Part shown: one piece after another, positions 16,084 through 31,000 of the stretch
Numbering within the stretch: the stretch's first letter is position 1
Layout of the letters: every line of letters begins with the position of its first letter
Assembly: GCF_025961225.1 (NCBI RefSeq)
Contig: NZ_JAOQNG010000005.1
Span: 372,001 to 436,000, forward strand
Source of the DNA: Azospirillum canadense
GTDB lineage: Bacteria > Pseudomonadota > Alphaproteobacteria > Azospirillales > Azospirillaceae
Length of the DNA: 64,000 nt
Direction of reading: 5' to 3'
The notes under the pieces: generated by a model
The model's input: the letters and a program-made list of their open reading frames with translations, nothing else
What the model was told of the DNA's origin: nothing
The model's database searches: none
Program-made: the position numbers and the translations under genes

Positions 16084-19000
16084 ATGGCCGCCCAGACGAT
16101 GCCGCCCGCCGACCGCCGCCTCTTCGACGACGCCTTGGCCGAGGTCGCCCGTCTGGTCAACCGCACAACCGGCAACCGCGCCCGGGTCCTGGCCGCCAAC
16201 CAACTGTTCGACGAGACCGGGTCCTACCGCCCCGGCGCCTACGGCGGCACGCTCGGCCAGGACATCATCGCCGTCAGCCTCTACGACGCCACCGGCACCC
16301 CCCGCCCGACCCGCGACCTCCTCAAGGACACCCGCCACGAGGTCATTCACTTCCTCCGCGACCATGGTCTCATCGACCCGGCCGCCTGGACCGCTTTCGC
16401 CGCCAACGCCGCGCACTGGCGCCGGCGCTACGGCATCGACGCCCTGTACCAGGACGCCAACCTCACCGACGCCCAACTCGACGAGGAAGCCACCGCCACG
16501 GCCTACGCCGAATGGGCCGCCGAACGCCTGGACGCTCCCAACCCGCCGACCCGCCGCGGCTTCACCCTGATGCATCGCTTCTTCGGCGCCGTCCGCGACA
16601 CCATCCAGCAGCCCTTCACCACCCTCCGCTCCCCGCTCGCCCGATCGGGCGCCGCGGAGGCCGCGGCGGCGGCCAGACGCCCCCTTGACGCCGCCCGCGC
16701 TTGGTTCGCCCGCATCGAGCAGGGCCTTGCCGCCGCCCGCGCCGTCCCCTCCAGCGCCGCCGCATCCGCCACCCCCGCCGGCACGATCATCCGCACCGAC
16801 GCCGCCGTCACCGTTGCGGGTGCCCTGCACGCCCGCGACAAGCACGACCGTCGCACCCTGTCCCTGTTCGGCCTTGACCCCGACCCGGCCCCCGTTCCTC
16901 TCGTCGACGCCCCGCCCACGCCGTTGTTTGTGGAGCCCGCATCGCGCCCTGCCACCGCCGCCCTTGATTCCGGCCACGCCTCCGTCGAAGATGCCCACCA
17001 CGCTTCCCAACCCGCCTCCTTCCCCAGCCAGGACACCCGCGATGCCGCCGACCAGCCCGCCGACCGCCTCCAGCACGCCGCCGACCACCGCGCCGAAGGC
17101 CACGCCCCCGGCCAACCCGCAGGATCTCACCGCCTCGACGCTCCAGCTGCTGGCGTCGAAGGTCCAGGAAGCGAAAGCGCTCAACCCGGACCCGACGCAG
17201 CCGCTGCGGATGGACTCGCCGCTCGCCGACCTGGTGATCAGCAACCGGACGTAACGCCCGCCACGGCCGCTCAAGCCTCCAGCGCCCCCACCGCGGCCAT
17301 GTCCGGCGGAGCCGACGGCTCCGCCGCTCGCGACCGGGACGCGGCCGTCCTCACGCCGCTCATTTCCGTCCCCGGCCTGGACACCTTCCCGGAGGCCCAC
17401 CACGCCGCCGTGCGCGCCGCGGTCGCCGGCCTTCCGCCCGAGGCTCGGCGTTTGCTCATCGTCACGCAAACGCCCATCGGTTGGCTCGCCGACGACGTGA
17501 TCGCCACGCTGCCGGACGACGAGCGCGCGCGCCTGTCCGCCGCCCCCGTGCAGGCTTTGGACGGCGCGCGCATCATTGTCACGGACGTTACCGCTCTCAC
17601 CCCCGATGCCCTCGCCGCCGCCCTGATCCCCATCGCGGCCCCGCACCTGCCGACCGATCTCTTCGACCAGGCGGCCGCCCGCGCCGCCCGCCAGGGCGAA
17701 GCCATCGCGCACGCCATCGAGGCCGCGCTCACCGGCGCTCTGTCTCCGCTGACCGCCCTCTCGGCCGACACCCTCGCCGCCGCCGCCGCGGCCGCCGCCA
17801 CGATCACCGCCACGCACCGGAGCGCCAGCGACGCCGCTGCCGGCCGCGACGCTCCGGCCGACGCCGCCCTGAGCCCCGCCACGCAATTCCTCCACATCCG
17901 CCAGCACCTCGCCCAGCCCGACGACGCCCTGCTGGCCGCCGCGTCCAAGGTCTTTCCCGACCTTGCCCCGGCGCACGTCATCCTCTCGCTCCACGCCCAC
18001 GCCGCCGCCCAGAACTTTCGCAGCCTGGGCTGGCTGCCCGCGCGCGACGCCTTGCTCGCCGCCCACGCCCTGCAGTCGCCCCCGTTCGCCGCCGCCATCT
18101 TCGCCGCCGCGGCGGACGCCGCCGACTTTGCCGCCAACACCGCCGCCGACCGCGCCCTGCTCGACGACGCGCGCACGGCGCTGCGTGCCGCCCGCGCCGC
18201 GCTGACCACACGGGAGGTGCCGGCGACCGTTCCGGCGGTGATCCACGCCACCGCGGAAGCCGGCCACGACGCCATCCTGACCCTCCAGGAGCACCTGTTC
18301 GGCGCCCGCGTGGCCCCCGAGGACCTCGACAGCGCCCGCACCGCCGCGCGCGCCCTCCTGGCCCTCGCCGCCGAGACCGCCGCGTATCCCACGCGGGCCG
18401 CCGCCAGCCCCGTCGGCGATCAGCCCCAAGCGTCCACCGCGGCCACGGACGGCGCCGCCGATCCGGCCGCTTCGGACAGCGCGGCCCCGTCGCGCGCCGC
18501 CCCGCCCGCCGCTCTGCGCTTGGACGATCTGCGCGCCGGCCTGCGCCGCGACTTCCCGCGCCTTGTTGTTGATTTCGAAGGCGCCGGCCATGCGGCGACG
18601 ACGCGCCAGTACCGCATCCTCCGCTTCAGCCTGCCAGAGGCCCTCCGCAATCAGGGACACGGCACGCGCGCGATGGCCCGCATCATCGACTTTGCCGACG
18701 CCAACGGCTTTCTGCTGACGGTGCCAAACCTGCTTGGCGATGCCAACGGCAACATGCCGGCTGGACAGCGGTTCCTCCGGCGGTTCGGCTTTGAGATCAA
18801 CCTCGGCGAGACCCAGCGCCCGGACCTGGTCGGCAAGGACTACGTGACCGACGCCTTTTACCGCGACCCCGACCCCTCCCGCCGCCGCATCCTCCCCCCC
18901 GGCCTCGACGCCGCGACCCTGACGCCCGGCGGCAAGGAAACCCTCAGCCTCCTGTCTCTGCTCGGCGTGACCGGCGACGACGTCCGCGACATGCCATCCG

Positions 19001-22000
19001 GCGAGCGCATGCACCGCATCGTGACCGCGCTGAGCGCCATCGATCGCATCACGGTCCTGACCACGCCGGCCCGCTCCGACGCCCCACCCGCGACCGTCTC
19101 CGCCGCCATTCCCGCCGGTTACGCGCTGAGCCTGGTGCGCAGTGGCCAGTACGTCCTGCGCCACCACACGCCCGGCACGGACGAAAGCCGCGCCGTTACC
19201 CGCACCGTTCGCCATCTCGGGCCCGACCGCGACGCCGCGCTGCTCCGTGCCCGCGTCTACCTCGTCGGCCTGAACCGCTCCATCCCGCCGACGCTGCACG
19301 TCCTGCCGGACGAGTCCGCCGCCCCGGACCGGAACCCGATCACCCCCTCCCAGTCCACCCCATCTCACTCCGGTGACACCGAATCCTCCGCCGACCACGC
19401 CGGTGTCTCCTCGTCCGCGCAAGGCGTGGACGAGGCCTCAGCGTCCCCGCCGGCCGGTGGGAAAACAACCGACCCCGACCCCGACGTCGCGATCCGCACC
19501 GTCGCGTCCCCCGCCACCGCCCTTACCGCGGACCGCAGCACCTGGGAAGGCGCCATCTGGGCCGCCGCGAACGACCGCTGGAACGCCGGCCACTCGGTCG
19601 TCTACGGCACCAGCCTGCGCACGACGGTCATTGCCCCCAAAAACCGGGACGCTCTTCGCTTTCACGATGGTCGCATTCAGGCCTATGAGGGCCGCCGCCA
19701 GGGCCGCGAGCACTGGATCGACCTCGGCCCCTACGGTCAGAGCATCGACAGTCTCGCCCACGGCCTCGGCCTCCCCACCAGCTTCGACCGCAGCGCCGCC
19801 CGGGCCGCCGCCATGCCGCAGGCGGACACCCGCGACGACACCCAGGACCGCCTCACGCCGACCCAGATCGAGTTCGGCATTGCCACCACTCTCGACCGTG
19901 TCGACCTCGAAGGCCCCGCCCTCATCGCCAGTCTGACGCGAGATGACATCGCCCGCATCCTTCGCGACGAAGACCCGGCTTACGTCTCCGATGTCGAAGC
20001 CTACCTCCGTGCCACACACCCCGACCTCTTCGGCACGCAGTCCCTCGAACAGACCACCACCTCCGAGCCCATGTCGTCATGGCTCATCCGCGCCATGGCC
20101 CTCGACGTCGACACCGGCGCCCTGTTCGACGCCCTCGGCGAGCACGACATCCCGGCTGGCGCCTTCGTCTACCACTCCCCCGCGGCCCCGGTCCCGGCGT
20201 CCCTTGCCGTCGCAACGCCCAACGTCCAGTCCGCGGGGAACTTCGCCTGGTCCTCCACCCCGATCCCCAACGCCACCCTCCACACACTGGGACTCCTGCC
20301 AGCCGCCGTCGACACAGCCGCTGCGGTCATGCGTGTCCACTACGACGCCGAGCACGGCAGCGAGCGCGGCTACGTCCTGCAGATGCCCACCGGCGACAGC
20401 CGCCTCCGCGGCGCCACCGTCGCCCGCTCGTCCCGGCATCCGGGCCAGTGGCAGGTGACGTGGTTCGACCGCAACGGATTCAGCGGCGACACCACGCGCG
20501 CCACCCCGCAGGAGGCCTTCCTCGAAGCCTTCCGCGAAGGTTATCGCATCCCCGCGCCGACCCTGCTGCGCGACCTGATGCAGACTTCCGAATTCCACGC
20601 CGGCAACGCCGCGACCGACGAGATCGCCCGCATCAACGCCGCCACCCACGCCGGCACGCGCGGGACCCCGTTCGCGCCGGCCGCGCCTGCGCCCGGCGCC
20701 CCCGCGCCCGACCTCGATCTCCTGCGTGATGCCGGCTTCACGGACAGCGAAATCGCGTCCGCCCGCGAAGGCCGCCTCAATCCGCGCATGATCGAGCAGG
20801 CCGCTCAGGGCTACGTGTTCTGGGGCGATTGGACCGTCACCACGCCCGACGTGCTGGCCAACGCGCTCCGCATGTATGAGGACGACCTGAAGCCGATCGC
20901 GGGCCGGCGCGAACGCCTCGCCGCCGTCGCCGACCGCAACGGGGTCCTGTCCGCCGGCGAGGTGTCCCGGATCATGGGCTATGGCGACACGCCCGGCATG
21001 ACGGTTGCCCAGATCGCCGCCGACATTGACCGCCAGGAGCAGACCGCCCGCGCCGCGATCGCCCGTTTCGAGCGCCAGCACGCCCGCGCCATCGCGTCCG
21101 GCCTCGTGCCGACCCCCGCCGATCCCACCGCGAGCGCCGCCACCACCCAGACCGAACAAGACCTCCAGCCCACTCCGGTTTCTCCCACCGAGCGAAGCGA
21201 GGCCCCCCGCGCCACCAGCGCGGCCACGGCCACCAAGCCCGCCGCCAAGCAACAGACGCCCACCCCCGCCACCGGAGCCCACGACACTCTCAACGCCGCG
21301 CCTTTCCTCGACCCCACCACCGTCGCCCTGCTCCGCCTCGCCAGTGTCGCAGACGTCGACATCCAGCTCATGACGCCGGACGAGCGTCAGCAGCGGATCG
21401 ACGCCGCGACGGCCGCCGCCGACGGCGTCCAGGTCCGCGATGTCCACGCCCCGGGCGACCGCTTCTGGTACTATCTCTCGAAGGGCGAGCAAGCCGTCCG
21501 CTACACGCTGCGCTACCACGCGACCACCCCCGGCCGCGACGACGACCGCCACGTCCGCACCTTCGGCGAAGACTTCGACGACGCCGTCCAGAAGGCGCGT
21601 ATCTACCTCGCCGCGCACACCCCCGCCGGCCAGCCGATCCCGGCCCTCCACACCGCCGAACCCGACCGGCGCCCCATCGGCGCGCGCGACGAGATGGACG
21701 CCCCCGCCGCCACGGACGACCGCTCCCGCTCGGCCACCCTGCTGCGCGACCTCTCCAGCGCCCCCGAAACCGCCGCCCTCCGCACCGCCCGCCAATCCGG
21801 CCCCCAATCCACGACCACAGCCACGGCCTCGGCCTACGACCGCAACGCCCCGTCCACCGTCGCGACGCCGCTCTCCGCCTATGGCCTCAAGGTCAAGCCC
21901 CTGGAGACCCGCGCCGGCAAGCCCTACTGGTTCGTCACGGGCCGTATCGACGAACACCAGGCCCTCCTCGACCGCTTGGGCGCTGCCAGCCCCTTCAAGC

Positions 22001-25000
22001 TCAAGAACGCCTGGGGCCGCAGCTTCTTCGACGCCGACCCCACCGACCGCATCCTCGCCGCCTTTGCCGCCGCCAACGACCCGAGCAAGGCCCCCACGGA
22101 CCCACTGGACGCCGCCGGCCTGATCCTTGAAAAGCGCACCAGCCGAAGCACCGGCAAGGACTTCTGGACCGTCCGCGGCGACCTCACGACGAACGCCACC
22201 CTGCTCGACCGCCTGGGCGCCGCCGCCCCCTCGACCTTCAGCGGCACCGCCACCCGCGCCTTCTTCAAGGGCGACCCCACGGAAGCCCTGCGCGCCGCCC
22301 TGTCCGGCGCCTCGCTGCCCGCCCAGGACGACACGGCCAACCGGCCAAGCATCGACACCCCGCGCGCCCAGCGTCTGATCGCCTCGAACCGCCTGCACGT
22401 CGACGCCGACCCAAAGGGCAATGGCTTCGTCGTCACGGGCAAGACGTACGACCACCGTAGCATTCTCAACGACATCGGAGGAACCTGGGATGGAAGCATC
22501 AAAGGATACCGTTTCGCCGCCGACCCGACCGGCCACCTCGGCGCGGCTCTTGCCGACCTTGACGCCCGAGGAAGCGTTGCAGCGCTTGATGGAGGAGACG
22601 CCGGACGCGGCATTGACGCTGAGGAAGCTCGAGTCCTCCTCGAACTCCGCGAGCGAGAGCGAGGACGACCCGACGAGCGTCAGCTTGACCGACCTGCTGC
22701 CGAATCTGTCAGTGACACCACCCGCGCCCTGATCGAGCGCGGCCTGCAGTTCGGCATTCCCGCCCCCGTCGCCCGCGACCAGATCGAGGACATCGCCCTC
22801 ATCCACCGCGCCTACGAGCGCCAGAACCCGCTCTTCATCCTCGCCAACGCCGCCGGCACCGGAAAGACCTTCGTCCTCGGTGGCGCGATCCGCGAACTGC
22901 GCGAAGCCGGCCAGGAGCGCTTCGTCTACTTGACGCTGAACACGGACCTGATCGAGCAGATCAAGCGCGACCTCGCCCCTTACGGCCTGGACGGCGTCTC
23001 CTTCCACACCTACGCCGAACTCAGCAACGCCAAGTCCGCCCCCATCGACGTCCACGACACCGTCGTGCTCGCCGACGAGGCCCACAACCTGAAGAACGTG
23101 GCAGCATCCCGCGGCCAGAAGGGCCAGGACCTCCTCCGCGCGGCCCGCATGACCATCGCCGCCTCGGCCACCCCGTTCGAGAACCCCATCGAAGCCCGCT
23201 ACCTCGCCGCCACCGGCGTGTTCGACAGCGTGGGGGGCTTCGAGACCTGGGCCAAGATGTACGGCGCCGCCCAGAAGTCGCGCACCTTCATCAACGCCCG
23301 CACCGGCCGCGAGCAGACGGAAACCATCGCCTACTGGCCGTCCAACGCCAGCAAGGCCGACGGCAAGGCCGCCCGCGACTGGTTCATGGCGCGCGGCATC
23401 ATGACCCAGCGCGCCATGCAGATCGACCCCGCCCTGGTCGACGTGCGGTTCAACCGTTTCGCCGTCTCCCAGGAGTACGTCGACCTCTACAATCAGGTCA
23501 ACGCCGCCTACGACGACGCCCTGGATTCGTATCGCGACCGTGACGGCAACGTCGTTGCCGCCGGCCGCGCCGCCGATATGCTCCGCCACCGCGAGAACAC
23601 GCTGAAGCGCATCCTGGAAGCCGCCAAGCTCCCCGGCGCCATCGAGCAGGCCCGCACCCACCTCGCCGACGGCAAGCGCGTCGCCCTCTTCACGGAAACC
23701 AAGTCCGATCGCGAACTCGGCCGTTGGCGCATGCTCGACGCCAAGCCCACGGAGCGGACCTACTCCGCCGACGAAGTCGTCGCCATGATGCAGGAGTGGC
23801 GCCAGGAAGCGGCCATGGCCCGGATCTACGGCGACGGCGATGTCCCGCCCCCACCCTTCGCCGAGTTCATCGAAGACCTCGCCGTCGCGTTCGACAACCG
23901 CACCATCCGCTTCGACCTCCCCAGCCCGGCCGACGAAATCGTCGCCGCCTTCGGCAAGGACGCGGTCGCCGTCTACACCGGCGCCGTCTCCGCCGGTCAG
24001 GCGACGAAGGCCAAGGAGGCCTTCCGCGCCGGCGAGAAAAAGCTGATGGTGCTGACCATGGCCAAGGGCGGCACCGGCCTGTCCCTGCACGACACCGACG
24101 GCGATAAGCCGACGGTCCAGCTGAACCTCACGCTCCCCTGGACGGCCACCGCGGTCGAACAGGTCTCCGCCCGCTGCGCCCGCTACGGCCTCCAGTCCAA
24201 GGCCGTCGTCGGCTGGCTGTTCGCAAGCAACATTCCGTGGGAAGCCGAAAAGCTGGCGCCCAAGGTCGGCCGCCGCATGGCCGAGATGGGCGCGCTCGTG
24301 AAAGGCGTGGACGTCCGCGCCGCCGACGCCCTCACCACGGACTTCGATTTCGAAGGAACCCTCGACGTGCGCGACCTCGACCCGCCCGCGGCCCTGCAGC
24401 CGGCCGCTGTCCCAACCGTCTTCTCCACCCACCAGCCCATCCCGTACCCGCCGCCGCCGCCGCGCCTGCCCGCTCCCGGCGAAACTCTCACCGTCGACGG
24501 CTGGTCCTGGCAATCGCTTCTGCCGGGCATCGTCCACGGCTGGCCCACCGACGACTCGTCACTCGCCCGCCGCGACGCCCTGGAAGCCGCTCTCGCCCCG
24601 CACGCCGCTCGCGTGCTGCCGCAGGAAGCCGCCAACGGCGACATCCTGGTCACGGGCGCCATCTATCTCCGAGCCCGCACCCCCGACGGGCAGGACGCCT
24701 TCACCGCCGCCGACGGCCTCACGATTCCAATGCGCGACGCCGAGGGCCACGTAAAACACATACCGCTCGTCGCGATGACTGCGGACGATCCTGTCGACAT
24801 CCTCTATCATGAGGCTGGCCACGTACATCTGCGCGAAGGACGCTTTGATGACCACGAACTCGCCGTCTTCACAGACCCCGCCCACGACGCCCTCTTCAAC
24901 GACCTCGCCGCCCGCTACGACCTCGACCGCTACCCACCCTCAAATTCTCCTGGACGACTCCTTGAGGAACTTGCCTGTCACCTGGCCGGCGACTGGGCCT

Positions 25001-28000
25001 CGTCCCGCGCCGCCGCCGAACCCGACCGCGACGGTGACCAGCGCTCCGGCGACGCGCCCGCTCTTCGGCCCCGGCTCGGGACGGTCGTTCGGCTCCCCGA
25101 GGACCTGATCCAGGTCCTCAATTCCCTGATCGACGGCACCATCGGCTCCCGCGCGGCCTCCGCCGAGACACGCGCCGCGTCCCTGCTCGACATGGGCCTG
25201 TCGGGTCTCAACGATCCCCGCCTCTTTACCCCGTCCGACCGTCTGACGGCCGGCGGCCTCGCTCCCACCTCCAGCCTCTACGCCCCCCTCACCCCGCCGG
25301 CCGCCCGCCGCCCGTCCCGCGACACCAAGACGCTCGACCTCTTCGCCTGGGCCGCGCCCACCCCGCAACCCACCCCGTCTCAGACCACCTCGGCCCCCTC
25401 CAGCGTCGACGGCACCGCCGACCGCGTCGCGGTCCCCTCCGCCACGCACAGCGCGGAGGAGGCCCCGGCCACCACCCCTGCCGCCGTGGGTCAGGCCCCC
25501 GCCCAAGCCGACACGCCCGCCACCCCGCAGCTGGCCGCCGAACCCGCGCCGCCGGAGCCCGTCACTCCGACCGACCTCCGCTGGCTTGCCTCTGCCCTCA
25601 CCCGCCCAGACGTGACCGCAGACCCGTCCCTCAACGCCGGCCACCTCTACCTGTCTGTCTACCGCCCCGTCGGCTTCGGCCTCCCGGTCCGCGGCCTGCC
25701 GTTCGACACCGCGGCCCTGCTGCCCACCACCGACGCCGCCCGCGTCCTCCTGACGGAAGCCCCGCTCCCGGTCTCCACGCTGAGCCGCCTCGAACTGGCC
25801 CCCGTCTCTCCGGCCGCCCGCCTCGCCGCCCTGCGCGCCGCCTACGCCTCGGAGTTCGCCACCGCCGCCACGCCGGCCGCCACGCACGACCGCTTCGAAC
25901 TGACGCCCCGCGATCCCGATGGCTATGGAGGTGGCGCGATGGTCGCCCCGGCCACCGCCGACACATCACCCGTCGACGCTCGCTTCATCCTTGTCGAGTT
26001 TGATGGCTACGGCATCAAGACCCAGTCCAACCACGCCACCCAGGACGAGGCGCTTCTCGCCGCTATCGCGCGCGGTTACGTTACCCCAACGCCCGGCCAC
26101 TACGCCGAAATGGCCGCTTTGGGCAGTTTCGACCACGCGCCCACTCCCGACGACACCCCCGCCACGAACGAGACGGAGGTCGCCCAACCCACCTCGGTCT
26201 CCCCCGCCGAGCAGAGCGAGGCTCCCCGGGCCATCGGCGCGGCCACAGCGACCACTGCGGCAGCCGTGACACACGCCCCCACCCCTCGCTTCACCGACGC
26301 CACCTACGCCGCCGCCCGCCGTGACGTGACCGCGATGCGTTGGCTCGCCCTCAAGGTCGAAGCCGCCGTGCTGGCCACCGGCGCCCGGGGTCGCGCCGCG
26401 CTCGTCGTCAGCAACGCCACGCCGAAAGACCTGCTCGACCGCCAGATCATGGCGGCCTACGGCGTGGACGCCGCTGACGCCCGCACCGCCTCCAACCGCG
26501 CCTTCGAGGTCGAGGACCAGCACCTCGACCCGGCCGATCGCACCGTCTGGCGCAGCCAGCCCAGCCCGACGCTGGCCGATTACCCGATCCTCACCGACGC
26601 CCTGCGCACCGCCCTCGCCGACGTCGGCTACGCCGTGAACACCGACCTCTCCGTCACCCCCATCGCCGCTCCGCAGCAGGACGCCGCGGCCACCCCGCCC
26701 GGCACCGACCGCGACTTCGCCTTCACCACGTGGATCCGCACCGCCGCCGCCGACGTGGCCTCGCTGCGCCGCATCGACGTTGACCGCGTGATGGGCTACG
26801 CGCACGACGCCGGCGCCCTCGACGCCTTCGCCGTCTGGCTGAGGACCGCCCGCCCGGACCTTGCGCAGGAGATCGCGGACGTCCAGGCCGACCGCACCAC
26901 CACCGCTGAGACCATCCCCTCCCCGGCCGGGGCCGCCGCCCCCGACCGAACCCCCGACTTCCTCGCGTCCTTCCCGCCACCGGTTCGGACCCCCGACCGT
27001 CAACCGCCTTACCTCGGTGACCCAGCCGACACCGCGGAGCAGGCGGCCCTCCACGACGCCATCGCCCTGGATCTGAGCGCCCGCCTCACCGCCTTGGACG
27101 GGCTCGCCGACGCCGCGACCGCCGGCATCGATCCCCGCACCGGCCGCCGCCCCCGCGGGCCGGACGAGGCGGCGGACACCGCCCGCTACGTCAACGCCGC
27201 GCGCGCCGGCGAGACCGTTGCCATCCGCGACACCCTCGCCGAATACGCCGCGCAGTTCGGCCACGACGCCGCGGCCCGGTTCGAAGCCCACATCCGCGAC
27301 GCCCACGCCCGCCGCCAGTCCGAAGCCGCCGCCCAGCGCGCCCAGGCTGACATGCCCCTCTTCGCCGCCTCCACGACGGCCCCTCAGACCGATCGCGTCG
27401 ACCACCTCCTCGCCGATCTGGCCGCGTTGGAGGATACCCAGCCAGATTTCTTCGCCAACGGGACCCTCTCTATGTCCCGCGCGCAGGAGACGCGCATCGG
27501 CTATCCGGAAGGCGCGCCGGCCGACATCGACCTGGACGCCATCGAGGCGGCCACGCCCGGCAACGGCTGGGGCACGACCGCCATCCGCCTCGTCACCGCG
27601 TTGGCCGACCGCCACGGCGCGTCTCTCTTCGTCCAGGCCCACGCCATGCTCCCCGACGACCATGGAGACGAGGACGAACTGGTCGGCTATGACGAGTCCT
27701 CACAGAGCCGCCTGATTGGCTGGTATGAGCGCCAAGGCTTCACCATCGTCCACGACGGTGGCGACACGACGGATATGCGTCGCTCTGCCGCCTCACCCAC
27801 GCACGAACAGGCGGCATGGCTCGACGCGGCGCTCCGCGGTGTTCCGCTCCAGGGGACTTATCCTGCGTCTGCGATCCGCGCCAATCTCAACGACGACGGC
27901 ATTCACGTTGCCCCGCGTGGCAGCGTTCTGACGCCGTCTCCGCTCGACACGGAAACGCAAGATGACTTGATGAATGGCGGGTGCTTCCCGTTGGCTCTTG

Positions 28001-31000
28001 CCATTCATGACGCCACCGGCCTGTCGCTTGTCGGCGTTCGGGCGTACAGCAATCCGATGTCTTCGCTGATCGACCATGTGGCCGTCGCCTTGCCCGATGG
28101 CACCTATCTGGACGCCCGCGGCATTCTGACCCGCGAGGGCTTGCTCGACACCATGGTCGGCGAGGCATTCGTCATCGAAGACATCGCGCGTGACGACGTC
28201 GAGCGCCTGTCGAACGAGAACAGCCGTTCTTTCGTCGCATCGGCCTCAATCGCTGCCGCGACCCTCCTGCCGCTGGTCGACCACGTCCAGCCAGCCCACC
28301 CCACCCCGGCCACCCCCGCCGAGCGCAGCGCGGCCCCCCGCGCCACCGGCGCGGCCCCAGCTCCCGCTTTTGCCGCCGGAGCGGAGGTCCCAGCACAACC
28401 CGCCACCCCCACTGCCTTCACCATCACCTCACAATCCGACCTCGCCCCCACCGGCCAACGCGCCAAAGTCGACGCCAACCTCACCGCGCTCCGCCTCCTG
28501 AACACCCTCACCGCCGAAGCCCGCCCGGCCACCGCGGATGAGCAGCGCACGCTTGCCCGCTACAGCGGCTGGGGCCACAGCCCGCAGATCTTCGACGACG
28601 CCAAAGCCGGCGATTGGGCCGCCCTGCGCGCCGACCTCCGCAGCCTCCTCAGCGACGACGCTTACGCCGCCGCCCGCCTGACGACGATCAACGCCCACTA
28701 CACCAGCCATGAGGTGATCGCCTCCGTCTGGCAGGCCACCGAGGACCTCGGCTTCCCCGGCGGCCGCGTGCTGGAGCCCGGTTGCGGCATCGGCAACTTC
28801 ATGGGTGCCCTGCCCGCCGGCCTGGCCGCCAACACCCGCATGGTCGGCGTGGAACTCGACCCCACGACCGCCGCCATCGCCCGGCACCTCTACCCCATGG
28901 TCGAAATCCGCGCCGAAAGCTTCGAGACCACCAACCTGCCCCCGGCCAGCATGGATCTGGTCATCGGCAACGTGCCCTTCGGTAAGATCGCGCTGCACGA
29001 CCCCAGGCACAACAAGGCCGGGCACAGCATCCACAACCACTTCATCATCAAATCACTCGCCTTCGCGAAGCCGGGCGCGGTCATGGCCCTCGTCACCAGC
29101 CGCTACACGCTCGACGCCCGCAACCCATCGGCCCGCCGCGACATCGCGCTCGGCGCCGACCTCCTCGGAGCGGTCCGCCTGCCCGAGACCGCTTTCCGCG
29201 CCAACGCCGGCACGGACGCCGTGACGGACATCCTGTTCCTGCGCAAGCGCCACGCCCACGAGCAGCCGCTGGACCAGTCCTGGATCGGCACCACCACCCT
29301 CGACCTCCCCGCGCAAACCGACGGCGCCGACCCGGTCCACATCAACCGCTACTTCGTCGACCATCCGTCCCACGTCCTGGGCACCTTCGCCGTCGAAAGC
29401 GGCATGTACAACGCCAACACCCTCACCGTAAAACCCAACCCCGGCCCCCTCGCCGCCCAGATCGCCGCCGCGGTCTCCGACATCGTCGAGCACGCCCGCA
29501 CCAGCGACCGACTCTGGGCCGCCCCCGCCCACGCGACGCCGACCACCGCCGCCACCGCGGGCGACCTCGAACCGTCCACCGCCCCCGCCGACATCAAGGA
29601 AGGCGCCTTCTACCTTGACGACGCCGGCACCATCCGCATCCGCCGCCATGGCTACGGCGAGCCCGCCAACGTCCCGGCAAAGGAGCAGGCGGAAGTGGCG
29701 CTGCTGATCCAGCTGCGCGACACCGTCCACGACATCCTCGACCTCCAGTCCCGCGACACCACACCCCTCCCGTCCCAATCCCCCTCGGCCACCTCCGGCG
29801 CCGAAGGCGCCGCCCCCGCCGCGGAAGCGGCAGACCAGGACACCATGTCTCAGGCCCCCCTCTGGGCTCCCGCCCAAGCCCGCCTGAACGCCCTCTACGA
29901 CGACTACAAGTCCACCTACGGCGCCATCAACCGCTTCTCCGCGATCAACCGCGGCAAGGACGAGGACGGCGAGGATGTGATCGCCCGCCGCTACCCAAAG
30001 TTCGGCGGCTTCCGTCGCGACCCCGACTTCGCCAGCGTCATCGCGCTCGAAAACTTCGACGACGAAACCCAGCAGGCCAGCAAGGCGCCGATCTTCAGCA
30101 AGCGCGTCCTCAACGCCCCCCGCGAAATCCGCGGCGCCGACGACGCCCACGGCGCCCTGCTCGCCGTCCTGGAACAGACCGGCCGCGTGGACTTGTCCCG
30201 TATGGCCGCCTTGCTCGGTACCGACGAGCCGTCCGTCATCGCCGAACTCAAGGGCGCCATCTACAAGGACCCCACGCTCGACGCCGCTGGCCAGCCTGCT
30301 TGGGTCACCGCCGACGCCTACCTCAGCGGCAACGTCCGCGTGAAGCTCCGCGCCGCCGAGGCCGCCGCCCAGGACGACCCGGCCACCTACGCCGACAACG
30401 TCGCCGCCCTGCAGCGCGTCCAACCCCGTGACCTCCACCCTCGCGACATCAAAGCCCGCCTCGGCGCCCCCTGGATTCCCGCCGGCGACATCCAGGCCTT
30501 CGCCAACGCGATCCTCGGCACCGACTCCGTCAGCGTGGCCTACGCGCCGATCATCAACGCCTGGAGCGTCCACGCCTTCCGCGACGTCCAGCGCTCCGTA
30601 GCATCCCGCACCGAATGGGGCACCCGCCGCCGCGACGCCCTGACCCTCCTGGAAGACGCCCTCACCGGCCGCCCCACCGAGGTCTACGACGTCGACAGCG
30701 ACGGCAAGCGCCAAAAGAACGCGAAGGCCACGCTCGCCGCCTGCGAAAAGCGCGAGAAAATCGAGGAGACCTTCGGCCGCTGGATCTGGCAGGACCCGGA
30801 CCGCGCCACCCGCCTCGCCGCTTATTACAACGAGCACTTCAACAACACCGTCCTCCGAAGCTTTGACGGCAGCCACCTGACGCTGCCCGGCCTCAGCACC
30901 GCCATCAACCCGCGCCCGCACCAGCGCAACGTCGCCTGGCGCGTCGTCCAGGACGGCAACACGCTGATGGCCCACACCGTTGGCGCGGGCAAAACCTTCG

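Noticed and set aside
20077..24537. Very long minus-strand open frame (about 1,486 codons), and similar ones at 16027-19422 and 3886-6168
   Set aside because: They are shadows of the GC-rich plus-strand giant genes: Gly/Val/Arg-rich, no domains, no good start; the plus strand has helicase and methylase motifs.
24809..25108. +1-frame ORF after the HEAGH domain, like the tracts at 7502 and 9662
   Set aside because: Both frames have similar third-position G/C here and the host frame looks protein-like, so the case is too weak to list as a coding tract.
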